Part shown: positions 36,317 to 46,137 of the stretch, piece by piece | How the letters are laid out: each line of letters starts with the position of its first letter | How positions within the stretch are numbered: position 1 is the stretch's first letter | NCBI GenBank assembly: GCA_965248335.1 | Contig: CBDFIY010000002.1 | Coordinates: 558,001-622,000, forward strand | Direction: 5' to 3' | DNA from: CAKMZU01 sp965248335 | GTDB lineage: Bacteria > Pseudomonadota > Gammaproteobacteria > Pseudomonadales > DT-91 | Length of the DNA stretch: 64,000 bases | Notes under the pieces: model-generated | Told to the model about the DNA's origin: nothing | Databases searched by the model: none | The model's input: only the letters and a program-made list of their open reading frames with translations | Program-made: the position numbers and the translations under genes

Positions 36317-37042
36317 ATGATGCGGAAAGATCATAGACCTTATTGGCTGAAAAAGACTTACCTGCATTTTCGTGCATGGTACACGCAGCGTTATATTGCC
36401 CCTCACTGTGATGCTTTGGGTGGTCACGCTACTTTTATGAAACCATGGTTTACTGAAGTTTCTGGCCCTAATATTCGTATAGGTAAATGCGCTACGGTGA
36501 TTTCTGAGAAATACTCGCCTGTCAAAATTGGTGTTTGGGGGCATGAACCTGATTCAGGTGCTATTACTATCGGCGATTATGTGCTGATTAGCCCCGGGTG
36601 CAGGATCAGTGCGTGTGAGCATATTATCATTGAAGATAGCGTGATGATGGCCAACGGTGTGTATGTCACGGATTCGGATTGGCACGGTATTTATAATCGT
36701 GTGGATCGGCCTAAAGAAAAAACCCCTGTACATATCAAGAGAAATACGTGGTTAGGTGATGGTAGTACTGTGTTGAAGGGCGTTACTGTCGGGGAAAATT
36801 CTATTGTTGCTGCTAATGCCGTGGTGACGAAAGATGTGCCCGCTAATGTTGTCGTTGCAGGCAATCCAGCTGTTGTTGTTAAGCATCTAGATAAGGAACA
36901 AGGTTTCAAAACTCGTGCAGATTTTTATCGTGATCCCGAGTCTCTCGACCGTTTTTTTGATGATGTGGATAAAATGGTTTTGACGAAAAATAACTTCGTT
37001 AACTGGCTAAGAGTAATCCTTTCTCCAAATAAAGGCGATTAG
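36317..37042 (+). CDS. Left-handed beta-helix (hexapeptide) acyltransferase
   Basis: The 241-residue protein has hexapeptide repeats from about 50 to 200, including IRIGKCATVI, AITIGDYVLISPGCRISACEHIIIEDSVMM and TVLKGVTVGENSIVAANAVVTKDVPANVVVAGNPA. The catalytic His is probably in DSDWHGIYNR. It belongs to the WcaF/NodL/maltose-acetyltransferase-like group acting on sugars with acyl-CoA. The setting favours a role in envelope carbohydrate acetylation. Confidence 0.85.
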   Translation: MMRKDHRPYWLKKTYLHFRAWYTQRYIAPHCDALGGHATFMKPWFTEVSGPNIRIGKCATVISEKYSPVKIGVWGHEPDSGAITIGDYVLISPGCRISACEHIIIEDSVMMANGVYVTDSDWHGIYNRVDRPKEKTPVHIKRNTWLGDGSTVLKGVTVGENSIVAANAVVTKDVPANVVVAGNPAVVVKHLDKEQGFKTRADFYRDPESLDRFFDDVDKMVLTKNNFVNWLRVILSPNKGD

Positions 37043-37337
37043 TTAGATAGCTTATTGAAGCCAGATTAAGCTGACGTAAGCAAAAGCAACGTTTATTTTT
37101 TGATTGTAATATATTTGGTAACTCAATATTTACGGAACCTTTATTTGGAAGATTCGGGTTTTCTTTTATTTCCGCTCGTCTCATGTAGGCGGAAATTGTT
37201 GGCTGAGTGAAGGGTGTTATACGAGTGCTCATTGTAATGAGGAATGCTTTCATTTGTTCTGTTATTTCGAAAGCATTTGTCTTAAAGGAATTAGTCGATA
37301 TGAGCAGGATAAATAGAACCGAAAAAAAATGATGCAT
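36999..37337 (-). CDS. Small putative exported protein
   Basis: From ATG 37337 the frame gives 112 residues with a plausible signal peptide (MHHFFSVLFILLISTNSFKTNA) and a polar body containing one Cys pair near RCFCLRQ. An open extension upstream reaches 37394, touching the TetR stop. It overlaps the last 44 bp of the acyltransferase on the opposite strand. There is no recognised family; it may be real but unproven. Confidence 0.35.
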   Translation of the reverse strand: MHHFFSVLFILLISTNSFKTNAFEITEQMKAFLITMSTRITPFTQPTISAYMRRAEIKENPNLPNKGSVNIELPNILQSKNKRCFCLRQLNLASISYLTNRLYLEKGLLLAS

Positions 37338-37390
37338 GATAGATGCCGGAAAAATAAACTTGCCATTAAGATAGGTAATCTTATAGAAGT

Positions 37391-38023
37391 TCATTGTTTT
37401 TTGTAATGCGAAAGAAACATGGCGACGATTTCTTTAATAATAAAGTCTTTTTGCTCGGTGTTAGGCTCGGGCTGGTCAAACATCAACGGATTATGTGCAA
37501 AGCTTTTTATTGAGCCATTTAAAAACTTAACGGAAAAATCAATATCAATAACCTGTAGGGCGTTGTGATCGATAGCATCTTGCAGCCAGCGGTGAATGCT
37601 GGTTTCTTTCTGCTCAAGGTTTTGTATAAGGTTTTCAATAAATTTTGAGGTGTTGACGTATTCACCGATAACGACGCGAGCAAGTTTTACAAAGCGGTCG
37701 CTGGCGTAGAGTGTCCACTCGATGCTAAGTAAATTGTAAAGTTGCTGCTCAAGGCTTATGTCTTTGCAGTAAGGTAGTTCTGTTGAGGTAATGAGTTGAT
37801 TACAGCAATTTTCAAGGATGTGATGAAAGAGAACATCTTTGGTTGCGAAGTGTTTATAAACGGTGCGTTTAGACACACAAGCCACTTCGGCAATTCTATC
37901 CATGCTGGCTTTTTGGAAGCCTTGTTTAATAAAAACGGACTCTGCTGCATTTACGATATCCTGGTATTTTTGCTCAGAACGCGTATTTAATTTGATGTAC
38001 TTGCAGTCACTGTGACCTGCCAT
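37391..38023 (-). CDS. TetR/AcrR family repressor of the RND pump
   Basis: The 210-residue regulator has its HTH at about 35-65: SMDRIAEVACVSKRTVYKHF followed by ATKDVLF. The C-terminal ligand domain is of the TetR_C_7/AefR-like helical type. It is divergent from the membrane-fusion and RND genes, with two matching palindromic operators in the 108-bp gap, so it most likely represses both the pump and itself. Confidence 0.88.
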   Translation of the reverse strand: MAGHSDCKYIKLNTRSEQKYQDIVNAAESVFIKQGFQKASMDRIAEVACVSKRTVYKHFATKDVLFHHILENCCNQLITSTELPYCKDISLEQQLYNLLSIEWTLYASDRFVKLARVVIGEYVNTSKFIENLIQNLEQKETSIHRWLQDAIDHNALQVIDIDFSVKFLNGSIKSFAHNPLMFDQPEPNTEQKDFIIKEIVAMFLSHYKKQ

Positions 38024-38045
38024 TCTCTCCCCCGAAGCTTTTCGA

Positions 38046-38114
38046 TTAAACTACACTCCGGAGTTTACTTTAATGCGGCGCTCTGTGTAAACTACACTCC
38101 AGAGTTTACTTTTA
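38046..38114. promoter_or_regulatory. Two tandem palindromic TetR operators
   Basis: Two 26-bp near-palindromes centred on ACTCC[G/A]GAGT, each with TAAACTACACTCC at its left half and GAGTTTACTTT at its right, lie at 38046-38073 and 38087-38114. Their starts are 41 bp apart, about four helical turns, so two dimers could bind the same face. They sit between the divergent repressor and pump genes and should cover both promoters. Confidence 0.75.
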
Positions 38115-38175
38115 GTGTAAGTCACTGCCAGTGGTAAGCGACAAAAAAATAACAAAAAGCCACACCGGGTTGATC

Positions 38176-39282
38176 ATGATAAAAAAATTACGTGAAGACA
38201 AAACGCTTCAAGGCTATGTATTAAGTGCATTTTTTGCCTTGCTGCTCACGATGCATTTGTTTAGCAGTGATACTGTTATTGCCGGTAAAACCTTTGCTAC
38301 GCCAAAGGAAGAACAGCCGAGCCATGCTGTGGTGGTTCCTAAGGTTAAGGTGCTAACGGTGAAATCTGAGTTGATCAGCAAGTCACTTTTACTCTATGGC
38401 CGCACCACGGCGAATAGACAGCTTACGGTTAAAAGTGAGTTGGTTTCTAGTGTCGAGGCATTAGTTGCCAAAGAAGGTGCTTCTGTTAAAAAAGGTGATG
38501 TACTTATCCAACTTGATAAGCAGAATATCGCTGAGCAATTAGGTCATGTGAAGGCGCTCGTTAATCAACGGGCCTTGGAATACGACGCGACTAAAAAGCT
38601 CGAAAAGAAAGGGTTTCAATCTCGCGTTCATCTCGCTGAAAAAGCCTCCATGTTGAAAGATGCACGCGCACAGCTTAAACAGCTTGAACTCAACATTGCC
38701 GATATTGCGATTAAAACGCCTTTTGATGGTGTGATTAATAAAACCCTGGTAGAAGAAGGCGATTATGTCGGTGTTGGTGATCCTGTTGCCGAAGTACTCG
38801 ACCTTAACCCTATCGTCATTAACATATTTATCCCTGAAACCAATATTCAGGATGTCGAACAAGGTCAGGCTGCGGCCGTTACCTTTTTAAATGGTGACAA
38901 AAAGCAGGGTGTAATTCGTTACATCGCTAAACAGTCAGATCAGGGGACAAATACATTTTTGGCGGAAGTCGTGGTTGAAAATGACGACTCTTCAATACCC
39001 GCGGGTATCACCGCTAAGGTTGATCTAACGACCAAAAAGTTGCAGGCGACGCCGATTTCGCCTGCTTATTTGGGCCTCAATGATGAGGGGCAATCAGGCA
39101 TTTATATTGTCGAAAGCGGTCATGCTGTATTCAAACCTGCGAGCATTCTTGCATCAACAGCAACGAGGCTGTGGGTAAGTAGTGTTGGAGAAAAAGCTGA
39201 AGTGATTATTGCTGGGCACCAATCTGTTATAGATGGCGCCGAAGTCAATATCGTTAATGCTGAACAGAAGGTGATCCGATGA
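38176..39282 (+). CDS. RND efflux periplasmic adaptor (HlyD/MFP family)
   Basis: The protein has 368 residues from ATG 38176; an in-frame GTG at 38131 would put 15 polar residues before the membrane anchor YVLSAFFALLLTMHLF. It has a lipoyl domain split by a short hairpin (VKKGDVLIQLDKQNIAEQL; IKTPFDGVINKTLVEEGDYV) and a beta-barrel (EVLDLNPIVINIFIPE). It bridges the RND permease to an outer-membrane channel. The stop overlaps the permease start by 4 nt. Confidence 0.92.
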   Translation: MIKKLREDKTLQGYVLSAFFALLLTMHLFSSDTVIAGKTFATPKEEQPSHAVVVPKVKVLTVKSELISKSLLLYGRTTANRQLTVKSELVSSVEALVAKEGASVKKGDVLIQLDKQNIAEQLGHVKALVNQRALEYDATKKLEKKGFQSRVHLAEKASMLKDARAQLKQLELNIADIAIKTPFDGVINKTLVEEGDYVGVGDPVAEVLDLNPIVINIFIPETNIQDVEQGQAAAVTFLNGDKKQGVIRYIAKQSDQGTNTFLAEVVVENDDSSIPAGITAKVDLTTKKLQATPISPAYLGLNDEGQSGIYIVESGHAVFKPASILASTATRLWVSSVGEKAEVIIAGHQSVIDGAEVNIVNAEQKVIR

Positions 39283-42200
39283 ATCAGTTGTTAGCAGCAT
39301 TAATTGCGCGTCCTCGAACCATTTTGATGGTGATGGTGCTGCTTGTGGTTGCAGGTATAGTGACGTATATCACCATACCTAAAGAGTCCAGTCCCAATAT
39401 CGCCATGCCGATTGTGCAGATCGCCGTGCCGTTTGAGGGGGTATCTGCTGAAGATGCGGAAAGCCTTTTAGTCAAACCTTTAGAAAAAGAGCTGAAAGAA
39501 ATTGATAACATCAAATCGATGTTATCTGAAGCGGTCGAAGGCCGGGCAGGTGTGACGGTAGAATTCGTCACGGGTGTCGATGCGGATAAAGTGTTAACCG
39601 AAGTGCGGGAAAAAGTTGCCAACGCAAAGGTACTTTTCCCTGCCGGCGTTGATGAGCCTGTTATCACACAAGTGACTGCAGCAAACCAGGAAGTGATTAT
39701 TACGCTTATCTTATCGGGCGAGCAAAACTATCGTAGCCTCGTTACACAAGGCCGAGCGTTGAAAAAACAGCTTGAATTAATGCCTGAAATCTTAGATGTA
39801 AAAATGATGGGCGATAGCGATGAGGTGATTGATATCGAAATCGATCCGACAAAGATTCAGAGTTATCAGTTGGACTTGCCTTCTATCGCACAGATTTTAC
39901 AGGCAAACAGTAAGATAGTGCCTGCAGGGTCGTTGGAATCTGATCAAGGTAATCTATCTTTTAAAATCCCTACGGTTTTCAGAACACCGATGGATGTTTT
40001 ATCGCAGCCAATTGTTATTAATGGCGACCGCGTGCTGACTGTTCAAGATATCGCAGATGTACGTTTTACTTATAAAAAACCCGAAGCAAAAACGTGGCTA
40101 AATGGTAATCCGAGTGTGGAGCTGCGTATTTATAAAAAGTCGGGCGAAAATATTTTAGAAACGGTGAAAAAAATCAAGGCAGAAACAGCCAAATATGCTG
40201 AAGTATGGCCAGAATCGACGCAAGTTACTTATCTGCATGATTTATCGATTGATATCAATGACATGATCAATGACCTGCAGTCCAGCATCCTTTCATCGAT
40301 TGTTTTAGTTATCATCGTCCTCGTTGCTGCACTGGGTTTACGCAGTGCACTGCTTGTCGGGGTTTCTATCCCCATTTCATTTTTAACCGGTATTCTTATT
40401 GTGAGTGCATTAGGCCACTCCGTGAATATGGTTGTCTTATTTTCTCTGATCATGGCTGTAGGTATGTTGGTAGACGGCGCTATTGTGGTGATCGAATTGG
40501 CGCAACGAAAGTTGGCTGAGGGGAAGGATAGTAGTACAGCCTATACCGCCGCAGCGCAACAAATGGCATGGCCGATCATTGCGTCGACAGCAACCACGTT
40601 GTCTGCTTTTATTCCCTTATTATTTTGGCCGGGATTCTTTGGTGAGTTTATGAAGTATTTACCAATTACCCTTATCTCAACACTTTCTGCCTCACTGGTC
40701 GTTGCGTTAGTGATTATTCCGACAATTGGTCGACTTGTAGATAAAAAAAGTGTTTCTAAACTTGAGCCAGATGCTGCGCAGGATGTAAATACAGGCGAAT
40801 ATAAAGGTGTGGGCAAGCATTACATGCGATTATTAGCACGCCTGATTAATCATCCGTTTAAAGTCATTATTGTGTCTTTTGTCGTGCTGGTCGGTATCTT
40901 TGTTGCTTACGGTCAATCAGGGTTGGGTGTTGAGTTTTTCCCGAAACAAGATAATCGTGTGATACAAGTTATTATCAAAGATGATGGTTCCCCTTATTCA
41001 CAGCTTGAACAAAAGAAAATTGTTTACGAGGTGTATGAGAAAGTGAATAAACTCGATCATATTCAAGATGTACAAGTGTTAGCTGGCGGTAGAAATCAAG
41101 TGGGTGCATTGGCAGTTACTCTCACGGAATGGCAGTATCGTCCGCACGCTGAAAAGATGGTTAATCAATTGCGTGGTATGTTGAAGGATTCACCCTATAA
41201 AATTGATGTATTAAATGAAGGTGGGCCACAGGGAGGAAAGCCTTTCCAATTGCAGTTTAGCGGGTTGCCCATTGAAGAGTTGCGTGAATTAAATGAAAAA
41301 ATTCAATCAGAAATGGTAGATGATGGACGATTCATTAATATCGAAGATAATGGCTCGGCTGGTGGCGTAGAGTGGCATTTGATTTACGATAAAAATCTTG
41401 CTGCAAAACAACAGGTGAGCGTTAGTGATATTGGGGCAACGGTAAAACTTCTGACGAATGGTGTTTATTTGGGTGCTTATCGCCCAGATCATGCAGATGA
41501 AGATATAGATATTCGCTTGCGATTACCTAAAGAATACCGGCATTTATCGCAGTTAAATAATTTGACAATCAATAGCCAGCAGGGTTTAGTTTCGATAAAA
41601 TCTTTTATCGAACAGCGTATTGAGCCACGTAACAGTATTATTACGCGTGCTGATGGTGAGCAATCAATGACGATCAGTGCCGATTTGGCTACGGGTATTC
41701 AAATGGCCGATATCATTCAAGAGTATACGCCGAAGATGGAGGCGTTAAATATTAACTTTGAATTTAAAGGCGAGGCTGCCGATCAAGCCGAAAGTGGTGC
41801 CTTTTTAATGAAAGCATTTTTGGTAGCAATTTTTTTGATGGCCATTATCTTGGTGACACAATTTAATAGTTATTATCAAGTGATGCTGATTCTATCGGCC
41901 GTTATTTTCTCAAGCGGCGGTGTTTTGATTGGGTTGATGGTACAGCAAATGGCTTTCAGCATCGTGATGTCGGGTATTGGTGTGATCGCACTTGCAGGGA
42001 TTGTGGTGAATAACAATATTGTATTGATCGATACCTTTAATCAACTTCGTAAAACAGGGTTGGCTAAGCGAGAGGCTGTGTTAACGGCAGTTTATCTGCG
42101 GTTAAGGCCTGTTATGTTAACGACTATAACGACAATTCTGGGTTTGTTGCCATTAGCGATGGGCGTTAATATTGACTTGCTCGGCAGCAGTATTGAGGTT

Positions 42201-42359
42201 AATGGGCCTTCTTCAAGTGTTTGGGGCGTACTGGCAACAGCCATTGTTTGGGGATTAAGTTTTGCTTCGATTATTACGCTTTTAATTACACCTTGTTTTC
42301 TTGGTTTGGGAAAACGTGAGAAAAGAGCCTTAGCGATTAATGCGAGCGTTACCCCCTAA
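39279..42359 (+). CDS. RND efflux transporter permease
   Basis: The 1026-residue inner-membrane proton antiporter has twelve TMs and two large periplasmic loops. TM4 reads MAVGMLVDGAIVVIELAQ, with a single Asp where many AcrB relatives have Asp-Asp. The TM10 region GIVVNNNIVLIDTFNQLRKTG is typical of the AcrB/MdtB/C group. Substrates are unknown. It is co-transcribed with the adaptor and probably repressed by the divergent TetR. No outer-membrane partner is encoded here. Confidence 0.93.
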   Translation: MNQLLAALIARPRTILMVMVLLVVAGIVTYITIPKESSPNIAMPIVQIAVPFEGVSAEDAESLLVKPLEKELKEIDNIKSMLSEAVEGRAGVTVEFVTGVDADKVLTEVREKVANAKVLFPAGVDEPVITQVTAANQEVIITLILSGEQNYRSLVTQGRALKKQLELMPEILDVKMMGDSDEVIDIEIDPTKIQSYQLDLPSIAQILQANSKIVPAGSLESDQGNLSFKIPTVFRTPMDVLSQPIVINGDRVLTVQDIADVRFTYKKPEAKTWLNGNPSVELRIYKKSGENILETVKKIKAETAKYAEVWPESTQVTYLHDLSIDINDMINDLQSSILSSIVLVIIVLVAALGLRSALLVGVSIPISFLTGILIVSALGHSVNMVVLFSLIMAVGMLVDGAIVVIELAQRKLAEGKDSSTAYTAAAQQMAWPIIASTATTLSAFIPLLFWPGFFGEFMKYLPITLISTLSASLVVALVIIPTIGRLVDKKSVSKLEPDAAQDVNTGEYKGVGKHYMRLLARLINHPFKVIIVSFVVLVGIFVAYGQSGLGVEFFPKQDNRVIQVIIKDDGSPYSQLEQKKIVYEVYEKVNKLDHIQDVQVLAGGRNQVGALAVTLTEWQYRPHAEKMVNQLRGMLKDSPYKIDVLNEGGPQGGKPFQLQFSGLPIEELRELNEKIQSEMVDDGRFINIEDNGSAGGVEWHLIYDKNLAAKQQVSVSDIGATVKLLTNGVYLGAYRPDHADEDIDIRLRLPKEYRHLSQLNNLTINSQQGLVSIKSFIEQRIEPRNSIITRADGEQSMTISADLATGIQMADIIQEYTPKMEALNINFEFKGEAADQAESGAFLMKAFLVAIFLMAIILVTQFNSYYQVMLILSAVIFSSGGVLIGLMVQQMAFSIVMSGIGVIALAGIVVNNNIVLIDTFNQLRKTGLAKREAVLTAVYLRLRPVMLTTITTILGLLPLAMGVNIDLLGSSIEVNGPSSSVWGVLATAIVWGLSFASIITLLITPCFLGLGKREKRALAINASVTP

Positions 42360-42501
42360 ACTTTTGTTTGTCTTCTAGCCAGTGAGGTAACTTGTCCTTG
42401 TTGACTAGTCCCAAATATACGCTTTTTCGATAAAAATATATTTTGAACCTTTTTTAAATTTTTAGACTAATTAGTTTTATGGTTTTTAAAAGGTTTTTAC
42501 T

Positions 42502-43446
42502 TTGTATTTAAAATACTTCTTTATTTTTTCTGTTTATATTTTCTCTGCATTTATTTTTAGTGAGCCAAATGGTGATGAATCTAGGCATCTTGATACTGTA
42601 AATACGAGCTTTTATCAAGAGCCTGTTGTGGTTGGTAAAGTAAAAAGATCAGGCGTTTTTTCCCTTTTGTTAGGTTTGTTTGGTCACGGAGAGAGTCATG
42701 AGGATAATAAAAAAACTGGTCTTTCAATACTCGGCGATAGAGAGGTAGTAGAGTTTATAGGCAGTGAAAACCCAAATCCCAAGATAGCAATTGTGTACTT
42801 TCCTGGCTGTTTAGGTAATGCAATAGATGCGCAAACCAATAAATTTTTAGAAGATGTTGCTGAAAAAACGGGTTGTCCAATTTTTCAGTTAACCTACCCT
42901 TGGCACTTTAACTTAGACTTTAAACACACGGAAGCCGATATAAAAAAAGCAGAATATGTTATCAATAAAAGTGAAGCAATGGTTGCCGAGTTAAAAGCGA
43001 AAGGCTTTGAAACAATTATTCCCATGGGGTTCTCCTTTGGTACGCCGCTAGCGATACGTATCGCCGATCAAGAACAATCACCCTTGATGTGTCTTTCAGG
43101 TACTTATAGTTCAATCGAAAGGGTTTTTGAACGAAAGGTAGGCGCTGCGATAAAGAAGATAATTCCCTTGATCTCAAGCTATAAAAAAGCCTCTGAAATA
43201 CCTTATGATGAATTGAATAATGTTAATTTACTTCAAAAAATGAAGCATTCGGTGAAAGTCTTTATGGAGTACGATAGAAGCGATTGCATTGTCGGTGGCG
43301 ATATTATAGACCGCCTAGATTTAGATGAGCGTACCCAACTGCAACTTTATGAGAAAAAGAAACATGGTATTCACACGAATATGGAGCGAGGGGAAGGCCC
43401 GCTGCCTGAGTTTATTGATGCAATTAATGAATTGAAAGCCTTTTAA
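42502..43446 (+). CDS. Exported alpha/beta-hydrolase-like protein
   Basis: The 314-residue protein starts at a TTG with AAAAGG 8 nt upstream, and a signal peptide or anchor follows (YFFIFSVYIFSAFIFS). The fold is suggested by VYFPGCLGNAID (oxyanion region), the nucleophile elbow GFSFGTP and a late His in KKKHGIHTN. The enzyme class and substrate are unclear. Base composition is AT-richer than the neighbours, suggesting recent acquisition. Confidence 0.6.
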   Translation: MYLKYFFIFSVYIFSAFIFSEPNGDESRHLDTVNTSFYQEPVVVGKVKRSGVFSLLLGLFGHGESHEDNKKTGLSILGDREVVEFIGSENPNPKIAIVYFPGCLGNAIDAQTNKFLEDVAEKTGCPIFQLTYPWHFNLDFKHTEADIKKAEYVINKSEAMVAELKAKGFETIIPMGFSFGTPLAIRIADQEQSPLMCLSGTYSSIERVFERKVGAAIKKIIPLISSYKKASEIPYDELNNVNLLQKMKHSVKVFMEYDRSDCIVGGDIIDRLDLDERTQLQLYEKKKHGIHTNMERGEGPLPEFIDAINELKAF

Positions 43447-43462
43447 GGGGCTTTCAATGCCA

Positions 43463-44065
43463 CTAACTTGAGGGGGTTGATGTAAGAATTAACTTTCGGG
43501 TGTTTGAATGTGCAAATGTTTTTGTTTTCGAAGCAGCATTAGTTTTTGTTTTCGAAGCAGCATTATTTAGAATGCGGTTTTCTGTCTGAAATGCTTCTAC
43601 AACCTCATCCATTGTACGAAATTGTTTTCGATTAAGTGACTTTGGTTGCTGAGTTTCATAAGTAGAGTTAATGAAATCGGCAACGAAATTTGAATTTAGC
43701 TCAATGCAGGCTAAAGATCTTGTTGTGAAGTCTCCCGTTTCTTTAGGGATGACCTCTTCAAATTCATCTATATTTTGCTCTGGTGGCTCTGAGGCGGATG
43801 TGGGGTATAACTGCTCAATCATGTGAGCGATTAATTGATATTTTTCATTAAATAAAAAGTTAACTCTGTTTGGTTTTTTTTTACTTCCTAATATTCTCTC
43901 TTGCTCTGCAGAAACTGGATGCTGTTCATCAATGGATACGTGGAAATCTTTTTTCATTCCGCTGTATTTAGAGCCATCAAAGGTAAATACTTCCCTTTGG
44001 CCTGAATTTCCCTGCTGGAATGTGCAAAAAAGTAGTATGCAGATAATAGGATAAAAAATTTTCAT
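43463..44065 (-). CDS. Putative exported protein with duplicated C-terminal segment
   Basis: The 200-residue protein has an N-terminal signal (MKIFYPIICILLFCTFQQGNSG) and no recognised domain. Near the C-terminus NAASKTKT occurs twice in a row because of an exact 24-bp tandem duplication in the DNA (43518-43541 and 43542-43565). It is convergent with the hydrolase-like gene, 16 bp apart, and both are AT-rich. Confidence 0.6.
   Translation of the reverse strand: MKIFYPIICILLFCTFQQGNSGQREVFTFDGSKYSGMKKDFHVSIDEQHPVSAEQERILGSKKKPNRVNFLFNEKYQLIAHMIEQLYPTSASEPPEQNIDEFEEVIPKETGDFTTRSLACIELNSNFVADFINSTYETQQPKSLNRKQFRTMDEVVEAFQTENRILNNAASKTKTNAASKTKTFAHSNTRKLILTSTPSS
43518..43565. repeat. Exact 24-bp tandem duplication
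   Basis: Two identical 24-bp units starting GTTTTTGTTTTCGAAGCAGC lie head to tail inside the preceding ORF and encode a doubled NAASKTKT. The unit keeps frame, so copy number can vary without breaking the protein. Confidence 0.85.
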
Positions 44066-44173
44066 AGGTGTTCTCCTTAGCGTTACCTATGATTGAAAGC
44101 TTATGAAAAAGTTTAGTAAGAGAGGTGATTGTAATGTTGGTGGGCTGGGGTTGCCCACCTCAGAAATGACAGG

Positions 44174-46033
44174 TTAATGTCTAGCAGGTACCACACCGGT
44201 ATTGGGCATATGATCCATGCCAATATCTCTGGCATGTTCAACAAACCCTTTGTTTTTCCAGAAAAAAGCCCCTGGCATTGTAGTGGGGATAACCAGTACG
44301 TAAAACAAAGCGCGGCCAATCACGGCCGTGGTTACGCAGCTTACAAGCAAGATGGCAAAACATGCTATCTGTAGCCATGCTGCTAGCCCACCAAAAACAA
44401 TCAAGCCTGCCATCAATATATTGAAGGCGAGTAGGCTGTTTCTAAGCAGGTACGTATAACCAAAAGTTGTACGTTGAATATAATGCGATACAGCACCTTC
44501 ATGCTTGGCATTTTTATACTCAATCGCTTGTACAATTAAACCGATACTTTCGGCAATGACGCCTGCGAGTACCACTGCCCCAGCAATACTGATGAATGTT
44601 GACCACTCAAGGCCTAGATAAGCCAAGGTCGGTGCGAAGACGAGCGTTAACATCAAACCACCCAGTGTTAATGCATTACCGACAAAATGTGTTCCGGTAC
44701 TGGCATGATTCCAGAAAGGACGTGCTGGAATGCGATAGCAGCGATACATGTAGTAAAGTCCTATGCTGCCAGAAATCATCGCGAGTAAGGCTGTCGGGTG
44801 AGCAAGGTAGGCGAGGGTATTTGCAATGTTGTCGTTAATGCCGATGGTATTCATGATGCCTTGCAGCCAAGGGTGCGAGGGGAGTTGGCATAGCAGGTGT
44901 AAACCGCCAAAAGCTAAAAAGCCTGAGATGCCTAAACCTTCACGGCATACAGGGCTATGACGCCAGTTATTGAATCCGCGATAAAAGCGGAAAGGTTTGC
45001 CTAAATGCGTGACCGACATTAATAAGCCAAGTGCAGACAAACCGAGCGAGATGAGAATCATCGGCAAATACATATTGCTGGCTCTTGCTGCTGTAAAGGC
45101 ATCAATTTGCAGCCAACTACCTAGCGTAAGTGCGAAAAAGATACCTAAAGAGGTTTGTACCGCCAATGTGAAAATAACCAGCGGATTTTCTGAGGAGGAT
45201 AAACGTTTCACGTTCCAATGCCGCTCAATGCCGTCTTTTTCATCGACTTCGGGGCGGTACATACCTAAATCATCTTGGGTATATTTGATCTGCATCGAGT
45301 CTGTTCGAGTGACTTCTTTCGGCATTTCTTTTTGTTGCTGAAAGCGAATATTGGGGTTTGTGATACTTGGATCAGGGAAGCCTGGAATACTGGTGTCAAT
45401 GTCGTCACGTCGCTCAGGGGTATTTTCTATGACACCGAAATCTAAAGCGTTACCGACACAGGCTGATACACAGGCAGGTTTTAAATTTACTTCCAGGCGG
45501 TCAACACACATGTTGCATTTTTCAACGCGACCTTTTACGGGGTCAAGCTGTGGCGCATTGTAGGGGCAAACCCATGTACAGTAGCCACAACCAAAACAAA
45601 TATCAGGGTCTTGAATAACTGCGCCGTATTGTTCGTGTTTTGTGTAGGCTCTCGTCGGGCAGCCTTTGAGGCATACAGGATCATCGCAATGGTTGCATGC
45701 CATGGATATGTTCATGCGCGTAAAGTTAGGGAAGTCACCTCCTTCTACATAGCCTACAGAGCGAAAAGCTAAGTGGTCGGGCAGGTCATTTTTTTCTGAG
45801 CAAGCAGATTCACAAGCATGGCAACCAATACAGTTGTCAGCGGTAAAGTGAAAGCCGTGTTGTTTGTTTCGGTTGGGGTTAGTGCCAATGACATCTTCGT
45901 GATTGATTTTTAAGCTTACGGGAACTTCAGTGGCTGGCACTAATTCAATATCTTTACCGTAACGGTTTTTTTCTTGGCTTGTCGGGTCAAAAAGTTTTGC
46001 GTAACCCGGCTCGTCTTTTCTGACTTCAAACAT
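44174..46033 (-). CDS. DmsB-DmsC-like fusion: Fe-S ferredoxin plus membrane anchor
   Basis: Of the 619 residues, the N-terminal 260 are a DmsB/NrfC-type electron-transfer module with four 4Fe-4S cysteine groups (CIGCHACESAC, CNHCDDPVCLKGCP, CFGCGYCTWVCP, CNMCVDRLEVNLKPACVSAC). Residues about 285-600 form eight or so TMs of the DmsC anchor type, which oxidises quinol. No Tat signal is visible. It is the last gene of the nirB-nirD-nasA operon, with no separate NasB/NasC reductase, so it probably carries electrons from the quinol pool to NasA (inference). Confidence 0.85.
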   Translation of the reverse strand: MFEVRKDEPGYAKLFDPTSQEKNRYGKDIELVPATEVPVSLKINHEDVIGTNPNRNKQHGFHFTADNCIGCHACESACSEKNDLPDHLAFRSVGYVEGGDFPNFTRMNISMACNHCDDPVCLKGCPTRAYTKHEQYGAVIQDPDICFGCGYCTWVCPYNAPQLDPVKGRVEKCNMCVDRLEVNLKPACVSACVGNALDFGVIENTPERRDDIDTSIPGFPDPSITNPNIRFQQQKEMPKEVTRTDSMQIKYTQDDLGMYRPEVDEKDGIERHWNVKRLSSSENPLVIFTLAVQTSLGIFFALTLGSWLQIDAFTAARASNMYLPMILISLGLSALGLLMSVTHLGKPFRFYRGFNNWRHSPVCREGLGISGFLAFGGLHLLCQLPSHPWLQGIMNTIGINDNIANTLAYLAHPTALLAMISGSIGLYYMYRCYRIPARPFWNHASTGTHFVGNALTLGGLMLTLVFAPTLAYLGLEWSTFISIAGAVVLAGVIAESIGLIVQAIEYKNAKHEGAVSHYIQRTTFGYTYLLRNSLLAFNILMAGLIVFGGLAAWLQIACFAILLVSCVTTAVIGRALFYVLVIPTTMPGAFFWKNKGFVEHARDIGMDHMPNTGVVPARH

Positions 46034-46137
46034 TCAAGTCACCTTTTGATTTTTGATTGATACACAATTGTTCAATAAAAGCGTTTTTTTCGTAGGGAGA
46101 TAAGAGTGTTCTTATTCTCTTTGCAAGGATTCTGTAT

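Noticed and set aside
43801..43830. GGGTATAACTGCTC, resembling a repeat end
   Set aside because: Only seven bases match the TATACC end and no partner end lies nearby.
45351..45563. Plus-strand ORFs opposite the DmsBC fusion, nasA and nirB genes
   Set aside because: All are antisense shadows of highly conserved coding sequence; none has a plausible ribosome-binding site or domain.
46099..46116. ATAAGA/TCTTAT mini-palindrome between the DmsBC fusion and nasA
   Set aside because: A 6-bp stem is expected by chance in such AT-rich sequence and no role is indicated.
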